7,379 bases of DNA from assembly GCA_001643475.1 (NCBI GenBank), contig LXTK01000088.1, positions 1 through 7,379 of the forward strand, given 5' to 3'. This stretch comes from Proteobacteria bacterium SPGG2 (GTDB taxonomy: Bacteria; Pseudomonadota; Gammaproteobacteria; Acidiferrobacterales; SPGG2). Under the pieces are notes generated by a model. That model was not told the DNA's origin. It worked only from the letters and a program-made list of their open reading frames with translations, and did no database searches. This document shows, piece by piece, positions 1 through 4,278 of this stretch (the stretch's first letter is position 1; each line of letters begins with the position of its first letter). A program made the translations under genes and the position numbers.

Positions 1-568
1 ACGGAATCTTGGATATGGCGTCTATGTAGTGCTCAAAGGTACCGTCATCCTCGATGTGGGCGAGCACTAGTGTTCCGCCTGGCTCGACCAGGCTCACCGC
101 GTGATTTACGAGACTACCGTCACCGGCCAGGTGATCGGTGGCAGCCATCACGACGCGGGTGTGATTCATCGACCGTTCGAAGGCCTCTTCGTCGTTCGGG
201 TGCGCGATCACCAACACCGGGCAGGAAGTCGCCTGGGTGAGGACGTCCAAATGCCGGCCCAGGCTGTGCGGCCACTGCCAGGCCGTACTGTGCAGGTTGC
301 GGTAGGTGACCAGGATGTCCGGCCGTTCCCGATCGACCAGGGCCAGCAGCTGTTCGACCGTGCTGCTCTCTTCGCCGGAAACCTCGAGCCACCGGGGCTC
401 ATCACCGAGCACGGCCAGGAAGCGCCGGACGCGCTCGCAAATGACACCGGCTTCCGCCTGATCCCGGTCCGTGACCACGGCGATCTTCTGGAAGCTCCGC
501 CGTTCGTACCGGTAAGTTGCCTTAGAGGCGGCCTTGAACAGGCTCTCGAACTGGTCGACGTTGGGCAA
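1..568 (-). CDS. Tandem-domain universal stress protein (UspA family), 3' end beyond window
   Basis: No stop occurs from the TTG at 568 to the left edge, giving 189 codons of an incomplete gene. TTG is chosen because AAGGAG lies 6 nt upstream and no ATG in this frame has a comparable site. After an amphipathic, charged N-terminus (about residues 1-25), a first Usp-like alpha/beta domain runs from about 28 (KIAVVTD) to 122, ending in the typical strand ATSCPVLVIAHP (113-124). A second domain begins near 138 (RVVMAATD) and continues past LVLAHIED. Usp proteins are cytoplasmic stress-response proteins of mostly unclear biochemical role. The first domain lacks the Gly-rich G-x2-G-x9-G-S/T nucleotide motif; its corresponding segment is rich in Trp, His and Leu (91-110), so it may belong to the non-ATP-binding type. 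The family is clear from fold-level motifs; the cellular role is not. The neighbouring gene beyond the edge is unseen. Confidence 0.85.
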   Translation of the reverse strand, partial: MPNVDQFESLFKAASKATYRYERRSFQKIAVVTDRDQAEAGVICERVRRFLAVLGDEPRWLEVSGEESSTVEQLLALVDRERPDILVTYRNLHSTAWQWPHSLGRHLDVLTQATSCPVLVIAHPNDEEAFERSMNHTRVVMAATDHLAGDGSLVNHAVSLVEPGGTLVLAHIEDDGTFEHYIDAISKIP

Positions 569-574
569 GTTGCA

Positions 575-580
575 CTCCTT
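575..580 (-). promoter_or_regulatory. Shine-Dalgarno that sets the TTG start of the Usp gene
   Basis: The minus strand reads AAGGAG, followed by a 6-nt spacer (TGCAAC) and then TTG at 568-566. This is the only good ribosome site near the 5' end of the open frame, and it supports a non-ATG start. Confidence 0.75.
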
Positions 581-685
581 GGAGGGTCGGTGTTCGAACC
601 GTCAACGGCTCGTGCGGACGCGAGCATAGCAATTGCTCCTGCCTTGGACAACATGCTGGGCGGCGTACGGTCGGCTAACTTTTCG

Positions 686-697
686 CCACCGCGGTGG
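686..697. repeat. 12-bp perfect palindrome CCACCGCGGTGG
   Basis: A perfect palindrome sits about 120 bp upstream of the Usp start and 46 bp before the transposase-like remnant. It could be an operator for the Usp promoter, but no convincing -35/-10 pair is seen next to it, and a 12-bp GC-rich palindrome can also arise by chance. Confidence 0.35.
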
Positions 698-724
698 ATA
701 AACTGGCCCACTAATGTACTGTTC

Positions 725-736
725 TACACAAAAACA
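725..736 (+). repeat. 12-bp direct repeat, left copy (TACACAAAAACA)
   Basis: This copy is identical to 927-938. The two copies bracket the transposase-like remnant at 743-889. The left copy also sits inside a short inverted repeat (CTGTT 719-723 / AACAG 733-737). It could be the trace of an insertion, or simply a chance A-rich match. Confidence 0.4.
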
Positions 737-742
737 GGGGGC

Positions 743-889
743 ATGACGCTTGCTACCATTGCTGATGAATTTGGCTTATCGAGTTACGCCAGTGCCGGGG
801 CCACCATCCGCAACATCAGACGACGAATGGAGGAGCACCGGGGGTTGAGAAGAGACTTAAAGTATGTATTACAAGATTTGACGCCTTAG
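743..889 (+). pseudogene. Remnant resembling the C-terminal HTH of an IS200-like/REP-associated transposase
   Basis: This 48-codon reading frame begins at ATG 743 and ends at TAG 887-889. Its product contains TLATIADEFGLSSYASAGA followed by a basic helix (TIRNIRRRMEEHRGLRRDLK). That pattern (start of a helix-turn-helix, a 'SYxSxxxxIRxxRRR' segment, a terminal charged helix) is what I associate with the DnaA-domain-IV-like HTH appended to Y1-type REP-associated transposases. No catalytic HUH or Tyr region is present upstream in any frame, because the frame there runs into the antisense of the Usp gene. I therefore read it as a decayed 3' fragment. A standalone small HTH protein is the alternative: a GGGGG stretch lies 3 nt before the ATG, but it is a poor ribosome site. 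Family assignment is from memory of the pattern. Confidence 0.45.
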
Positions 890-900
890 TAACTTAGTAA
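885..900 (+). repeat. Tandem 8-bp repeat (CTTAGTAA x2)
   Basis: Two head-to-tail copies of CTTAGTAA occupy 885-892 and 893-900 and overlap the stop codon of the remnant. A third partial copy, CTTAGT, lies at 918-923. This may be slippage scar or insertion debris; no function is evident. Confidence 0.5.
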
Positions 901-926
901 AATTCGATGGTAGACCCCTTAGTCCT

Positions 927-938
927 TACACAAAAACA
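927..938 (+). repeat. 12-bp direct repeat, right copy (TACACAAAAACA)
   Basis: This is the second identical copy of the repeat at 725-736, 10 bp before the 3' end of the Doc gene (stop at 948-950). Together the copies bracket the transposase-like fragment. Confidence 0.4.
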
Positions 939-947
939 CGAAATCTT

Positions 948-1334
948 CTATAGGCGTGTGGAGTTGTCGCGAATCCAGGCAGCGAGTTCTTGCTCGCTTA
1001 CTGTATCTGAGGCCGCCTGTCTCATTACTAGCACAGCTTCTGGTTCAGATACCGAAAGCTCGTAGTCATTCAGCTGCAGGAAAACGTCAACTGCACCTAG
1101 GGCGGCCCGCTTATTGCCATCGGTGAAACAGTGGTTTTTCGCGAATCCGTACCCATAGGAGGCGGCTAATTCAAAGATGGTTGGCGCTGAATTGCTATAT
1201 GCCTCTAAATGTCGAGGGCGCGCCAGGGTTGAATCTAGCGCGCCCTCATTGACTGGTCCTTGGAGCCCCCCGTACTCACGGAGAAGTTGTGCATGAATGG
1301 CCTTGACAATAGTAGATGTTAACCAACAGACCAA
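948..1334 (-). CDS. doc: Doc-type toxin (Fic fold, death-on-curing family)
   Basis: The 128-residue product carries the Doc signature at 68-76 (HCFTDGNKR), which is the Fic HxFx[D/E]GN core with Lys75 at the position that marks Doc proteins. Phage P1 Doc reads HIFNDANKR there. Doc toxins are kinases that phosphorylate EF-Tu and stop translation. An N-terminal block (AIHAQLLREYGG, 12-23) and a GALDSTLARP block (31-40) also match the family. The start is TTG at 1334, only 2 nt after the antitoxin stop, so expression probably depends on translational coupling. It gives the expected N-terminus (xxxWLT). The length matches P1 Doc (126 aa) and all core residues are intact, so the toxin looks functional. 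The antitoxin upstream is AbrB-like, not Phd. Toxicity itself is inferred from the family. Confidence 0.92.
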   Translation of the reverse strand: MVCWLTSTIVKAIHAQLLREYGGLQGPVNEGALDSTLARPRHLEAYSNSAPTIFELAASYGYGFAKNHCFTDGNKRAALGAVDVFLQLNDYELSVSEPEAVLVMRQAASDTVSEQELAAWIRDNSTRL

Positions 1335-1336
1335 GC

Positions 1337-1564
1337 TTATCCTTTAGCAAGCTCGCGAAAAGCATTACGGTACTTGCGATTGGTGCGTTCGAAGGCCTTC
1401 ATAGCCTTCTCGAAGTTCGGATCATAAGGTGTGAGATGCACACCATCCTGCGACGGCGTGGCAAAAATAGTGTCACCCACATTAATCTTAAGCATATCTG
1501 CCAATTCTTTGGGCAGCGTAAAGCCGTAAGAATTGCCAACCATTCTGACCTTCAGCGTGTACAT
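1337..1564 (-). CDS. AbrB/MazE/SpoVT-family antitoxin of the Doc toxin
   Basis: The 75-residue product is a swapped-hairpin AbrB-type DNA-binding domain (about residues 3-47): KVRMVGNSYGFTLPKEL, then LKINVGDTIFATPSQDGVHLTP. A helical basic tail (48-75, DPNFEKAMKAFERTNRKY, then RNAFRELAKG) would wrap and neutralise the toxin. It precedes doc by 2 nt, the usual antitoxin-first order. GGAG at 1573-1576 with an 8-nt spacer sets ATG 1564. By family precedent the antitoxin, alone or with the toxin, represses its own promoter; a palindrome that overlaps the -10 box upstream fits this. The same AbrB-plus-Doc pairing is known in other bacteria. The small lower-GC module sits beside a transposase-like remnant, which suggests it was acquired. 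Confidence 0.9.
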   Translation of the reverse strand: MYTLKVRMVGNSYGFTLPKELADMLKINVGDTIFATPSQDGVHLTPYDPNFEKAMKAFERTNRKYRNAFRELAKG

Positions 1565-1603
1565 GGCTACATCTCCGTTTCTTAGTTCGGCTAGTTACCA
1601 GAC

Positions 1604-1631
1604 ATTATAACTATTGTTATAACCATTTCAA
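1604..1631 (-). promoter_or_regulatory. Sigma-70 promoter of the antitoxin-toxin operon
   Basis: On the minus strand TTGAAA (1631-1626) and TATAAT (1609-1604) are separated by 16 bp, matching the -35 consensus at 5 of 6 and the -10 consensus at 6 of 6. Transcription would start near 1597, leaving a leader of about 33 nt with GGAG ahead of the antitoxin ATG. This is the most canonical promoter in the window. Confidence 0.8.
1605..1622. promoter_or_regulatory. Inverted-repeat operator overlapping the toxin-antitoxin promoter
   Basis: TTATAAC (1605-1611) and GTTATAA (1616-1622) form a perfect 7-bp inverted repeat with a 4-bp spacer. It covers most of the -10 box and part of the spacer, so a bound dimer would block RNA polymerase. 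AbrB-type antitoxins typically bind such symmetric AT-rich sites. Binding is inferred. Confidence 0.65.
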
Positions 1632-1792
1632 GGTGAACGTGCGGGGAATGACTCTACGATCTACTGGGATTATGACATAAGCCGTTGATTTTATGAAATA
1701 ACCGCTTGGTAACGGTGGATACTGGAGTTAGCGTATTTAGCTTGGTTAGTCCATTCGGCTGGCTGGCCTCGAAGGATAGGCATGGTCGGCAA

Positions 1793-3010
1793 CTAGGCGG
1801 CGCTATTCATCCGCTCCATTGTTTCGAACACGTTCTTGATGCGCTCGAAGGCCCAATCCAACTCTTCTTTGGTGATAATGAGCGGGGGTGCAAATCGCAC
1901 GACCGTATCATGGGTTTCCTTGCTAAGAATGCTATTGCGCAACAGCTCTTCGCAGACCGCGCGTGCGGTTGCCTTGGTGGGGTCGATCTCCATGCCGATA
2001 AACAGACCACGGCCACGAATATCTTTGATAAACGGCGTGTCTAGTGATCGTAGCTTTTCCATAAAGTAGGCGCCAAGTTCCTTAGAGCGTTCGGGGAGTT
2101 TTTCCTCACCGAGCACACTTATCGCTTCGAACGCGACCGCCGCCGCCAACGGGTTGCCACCGAAGGTGCTGCCGTGATCACCGGGATTGAATACGTCCAT
2201 CACGTCATCACGCGCAAGAAACATCGATATAGGCAGCAGTCCGCCGCCCAGCGCCTTACCCAGAATCAAGCCGTCGGGTTGTACATCGTCGTGCTGACAA
2301 GCGAGGAACTCGCCGGTTCGACCGAGACCGGTTTGCACTTCGTCACAAATGAGAAGTACGTTGTGCTTGTTACAGATCTCGGCACACTCGGCGAGATAAC
2401 CATCCGGTGGCACGATAATGCCGGCCTCACCTTGAATCGGTTCGACCAAGAATGCCGCCGTGTTCGGCGTAATCGCAGCCTCCAGTGCAGATGCATCGCC
2501 GAAGGGGATGCTCTTGAAGCCGGCTGGAAACGGTCCGAAGCCATCCCGATATTGGGCTTCCGATGAAAAACCGATAATCGCAATCGTGCGACCGTGAAAG
2601 TTGCCGGCACAGATAATGATTTCGGCCTTGTCGTTCTCGACCGCTTTTACCTTATACGCCCACTTTCGGGCCGCCTTGATCGCGGTCTCTACTGCCTCTG
2701 CCCCTGTATTCATGGGCAGCGCCCGGTCTTGGTTCGTAAGTAGGCAGATGCGCTCCAAGAATTTCGGGAGCTTGTCGGTGTAGTAGGCGCGCGAGACAAC
2801 GGCGAGGCGCTGCGCTTGTTCAATCAGGGTTTTTACTAGTCGAGGATGCGCGTGACCGTGACTCACGGCCGAGTACGCGCTCATCATATCCAGATAGTTT
2901 TGGCCCTCATCGTCCCATAAATAAACACCCTCGCCATGGACAAGCACCACCGGTAAGGGCCGATAGTTATGAGCGCAATAGTCCTCTTCAAGGTCGATAA
3001 TCGTATTCAT
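1793..3010 (-). CDS. rocD: Ornithine aminotransferase (ornithine-oxo-acid transaminase)
   Basis: This is a class-III PLP aminotransferase that transfers the delta-amino group of ornithine to 2-oxoglutarate, giving glutamate-5-semialdehyde (cyclising to P5C). From ATG 3010 it has 405 residues, the usual OAT length. Positions below are from that start: TGAEAVETA (102-110) for PLP phosphate, NFHGRT (137-142), VEPIQGEAG (189-197), DEVQTGLGRTG (223-233) with the pyridine-binding Asp, and LGKALGGG (250-257) with catalytic Lys252. Tyr46, Arg141 and Glu195 align, from memory, with human OAT Tyr55, Arg180 and Glu235, the ornithine-recognising residues; this favours OAT over other class-III members. 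An in-frame GTG at 3022 overlaps the arginase stop (GTGA) and would add four residues. I prefer ATG because homologues begin at this MNT..LE segment; neither start has a strong ribosome site. Translation is probably coupled to arginase. Confidence 0.93.
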   Translation of the reverse strand: MNTIIDLEEDYCAHNYRPLPVVLVHGEGVYLWDDEGQNYLDMMSAYSAVSHGHAHPRLVKTLIEQAQRLAVVSRAYYTDKLPKFLERICLLTNQDRALPMNTGAEAVETAIKAARKWAYKVKAVENDKAEIIICAGNFHGRTIAIIGFSSEAQYRDGFGPFPAGFKSIPFGDASALEAAITPNTAAFLVEPIQGEAGIIVPPDGYLAECAEICNKHNVLLICDEVQTGLGRTGEFLACQHDDVQPDGLILGKALGGGLLPISMFLARDDVMDVFNPGDHGSTFGGNPLAAAVAFEAISVLGEEKLPERSKELGAYFMEKLRSLDTPFIKDIRGRGLFIGMEIDPTKATARAVCEELLRNSILSKETHDTVVRFAPPLIITKEELDWAFERIKNVFETMERMNSAA

Positions 3011-3018
3011 AATCCGTC

Positions 3019-3966
3019 TCACTTCCCAACCATAGACGCCAGCAATCGATAAACCAACTCTGCCGTTTTGCTGTCGATATCTTTGTCTGGGTTAAATTCT
3101 GCAATTTCCACGCCCACCAGGTTGGGATGATCGCCTATTTGCTCGAGGGATTTTGCAAGATCCTTGCCATAAATACCGCCGCTCTCGGGCGACCCCACCC
3201 CCGGCGCATCGACCGGGTCGATAGCATCGAGATCAATCGTCAACCCAAACCCGGCCGTTTGCCGCTGACATCGATCTAGGGCTTCATGCATGACAACGCT
3301 CAAGCCGCGGCGTTTAACTTCATCGATGTGGAAAACGCGTACCCCGAGCTCATCCAGCAGGCGGGCCTCTTCCGGCTCGAAGTTTCGGACGCCGACCAGG
3401 CAGACGTTTTCGGGCCGTAGTTTGGGGCTAGGCCCGCCAAGCTCAACCAAGGATGCTGGCCCGTACCCCAACAGACAGGCCAAAGGCATGCCGTGTACGG
3501 CGCTGCTAGGGCTGGTGGCGGGCGTGTGACTATCCATATGGGCATCCACCCAGATCAATCCCAAGGGACCGTTTAGGCCGGCGGACGCGCCGCTCCAAGT
3601 ACCGATGGCGCAGGAATGATCGCCACCCACCACCCACACCCGCTTATCTTGGGCCACAATGGGAGCGACCACGGCCGCCAACCGCTCGCAGAAGGTCACA
3701 ATCTGAGCGGGCGCATCGCTGTCCGCAATGGCCATATCGGGCCGCACAAAGCGGTCCCAGACGATGGCAGGTGAAAGCCCTTGCAGCCTATCGATAATCC
3801 CGGCTTCGCACAGCCCGTCAGGGCCATATTGGCAGCGCGTATCTTGGGCGCCGACGCCGATGGCGGCGCCAATAATCCGTGTCGGGGTGGTGACGCATGC
3901 GTCATTGGCCTCCCCGATCGGATGTTCGCCGTCAGGCGCTTTTGCCCATGGTCTTTGCCAAGCCAT
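3019..3966 (-). CDS. rocF: Arginase (ureohydrolase family)
   Basis: The 315-residue product belongs to the Mn-dependent arginase/agmatinase family. It should hydrolyse arginine to ornithine and urea, supplying the aminotransferase encoded immediately downstream. All metal ligands are visible: His117 in GGDHS, Asp141/His143/Asp145 in DAHMDSH, and Asp245/Asp247 in TIDLDAIDP. His158 in HGMP matches the catalytic histidine (rat His141), and Glu290 in AEFNP matches the guanidinium-binding Glu277. The unusual point is DAHMDSHTP, where classical arginases have DAHxDINTP: His147 replaces the Asn that helps bind the substrate carboxylate. I recall this variant in a bacterial arginase subgroup, so arginase remains the best call, with another guanidine substrate possible. 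About 30 residues precede the fold. ATG 3966 has GAGAG 6 nt upstream. A sigma-54-like promoter lies about 35 bp upstream. Confidence 0.9.
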   Translation of the reverse strand: MAWQRPWAKAPDGEHPIGEANDACVTTPTRIIGAAIGVGAQDTRCQYGPDGLCEAGIIDRLQGLSPAIVWDRFVRPDMAIADSDAPAQIVTFCERLAAVVAPIVAQDKRVWVVGGDHSCAIGTWSGASAGLNGPLGLIWVDAHMDSHTPATSPSSAVHGMPLACLLGYGPASLVELGGPSPKLRPENVCLVGVRNFEPEEARLLDELGVRVFHIDEVKRRGLSVVMHEALDRCQRQTAGFGLTIDLDAIDPVDAPGVGSPESGGIYGKDLAKSLEQIGDHPNLVGVEIAEFNPDKDIDSKTAELVYRLLASMVGK

Positions 3967-4000
3967 CCCTTACTCTCGTTTTGATGTCCACCGAAAAGGG

Positions 4001-4016
4001 TACAAAAGGCGTGCCA
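4001..4016 (-). promoter_or_regulatory. Sigma-54 (RpoN)-type promoter of the arginase-ornithine aminotransferase operon
   Basis: The minus strand reads TGGCACGCCTTTTGTA, against the consensus TGGCACG-N4-TTGC(A/T). The whole -24 element and the spacing are exact; the one mismatch is T for C in the -12 GC pair. Transcription would begin near 3990, leaving a leader of about 24 nt before ATG 3966, with GAGAG in it. Arginase/OAT (roc) genes of Bacillus are known to use SigL (sigma-54) with RocR, so the class fits the pathway. The mismatch falls in a highly conserved position, which limits confidence. Confidence 0.55.
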
Positions 4017-4044
4017 AAGCGTCGGTCGTACGCATGATGAGGGG

Positions 4045-4059
4045 TAGCGCAATGCGCTA
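4045..4059. promoter_or_regulatory. Perfect 7-1-7 palindrome, candidate operator in the divergent region
   Basis: TAGCGCA-A-TGCGCTA is a perfect dyad centred at 4052, about 62 bp upstream of the predicted arginase start site and between the divergent operons. Its symmetry suggests a dimeric regulator, such as a sigma-54 activator or a catabolic repressor. The regulator is not encoded in the window. Confidence 0.5.
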
Positions 4060-4127
4060 AGGAAGGGCAAAGAATCTGTGATCAGCGTCAAAACCTGCGG
4101 ATTTGGGCCTAGACTTTGAGGAGTGCA

Positions 4128-4163
4128 CAGCCTGACGGCATGGCCCGACAGGCTGAGGTCGGG
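4128..4163 (+). repeat. Interlocking inverted repeats (potential H-type pseudoknot)
   Basis: CAGCCTG (4128-4134) pairs with CAGGCTG (4149-4155), 7 bp. CCCGAC (4144-4149) pairs with GTCGGG (4158-4163), 6 bp. The 5' arm of the second lies in the loop of the first and its 3' arm follows, the order of an H-type pseudoknot or of two exclusive hairpins. If transcribed toward ALDH it would sit about 115 nt before the start codon. Confidence 0.5.
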
Positions 4164-4266
4164 TGCGGTTCCACGTCTGGCTTTTTACGGTTCGATTCCG
4201 GACAGTTGCAGGGCCCATGGCTTCCTCGCCGCCCGTCCGAATCATCGTTTGTTTTTGGATAGTTAC

Positions 4267-4277
4267 AAGGAGGTGAT
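4267..4277 (+). promoter_or_regulatory. Strong Shine-Dalgarno of the aldehyde dehydrogenase
   Basis: AAGGAGGTGAT is fully complementary to the 3' end of 16S rRNA. AAGGAGG ends 5 nt before ATG 4279. It fixes the start and rules out the in-frame GTG at 4123. Confidence 0.92.
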
Positions 4278-4278
4278 T

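Larger units (their letters stand above)
4017..4278 (+). other. Divergent intergenic region / structured leader of the aldehyde dehydrogenase operon
   Basis: The 312-bp gap between arginase and ALDH holds no credible gene; the frame open from GTG 4123 into ALDH is an unneeded extension. Besides the sigma-54 site and palindrome, it contains interlocking inverted repeats (4128-4163), a further stem GTCTGG 4175-4180 / CCGGAC 4198-4203 with one G-U pair, and GTCCGAA 4235-4241, which could compete for the CCGGAC arm. No convincing sigma-70 promoter for ALDH is visible. The plus strand has a weak GG-N10-GC match at 4219-4232. Confidence 0.5.

Noticed and set aside
208..711. Minus-strand 167-codon frame overlapping the Usp gene
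   Set aside because: It is an out-of-frame shadow of the TTG-started Usp gene, with low-complexity Arg/Ser/Pro content and no recognisable domain.
101..742. Long plus-strand open frame leading into the HTH remnant
   Set aside because: Its first part is the antisense of the Usp gene and shows no family features; only the last 48 codons look protein-like.
1690..1716. Possible terminator after ornithine aminotransferase (ACCG...CGGT followed by TTATTT on the minus strand)
   Set aside because: The stem is only 4 bp with a poor interior and a weak T-run; not supportable.
1625..1792. Integron attC-like site next to the toxin-antitoxin cassette
   Set aside because: No paired GTTRRRY/RYYYAAC core sites with the required symmetry were found; the module lacks cassette structure.
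1706..2044. Plus-strand 112-codon frame antisense to ornithine aminotransferase
   Set aside because: It is a mirror of the aminotransferase coding sequence, with no ribosome site or family features.
4184..4206. tRNA T-arm-like sequence (GGTTCGATTCC) before ALDH
   Set aside because: Only a 3-bp continuous stem (CGG/CCG) closes the loop, and no matching acceptor, D or anticodon arm exists upstream; the adjacent bases pair better as the simple hairpin 4175-4203.
4218..4233. Second sigma-54-like site on the plus strand for ALDH (GG-N10-GC)
   Set aside because: It keeps only the GG/GC spacing and the flanking T and C; the rest of both elements does not match, so it is too weak to annotate.
4123..4278. 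N-terminal extension of ALDH from GTG 4123
   Set aside because: AAGGAGGTGAT sits directly before ATG 4279, homologues start there, and the extension overlaps the structured leader and has no family similarity.
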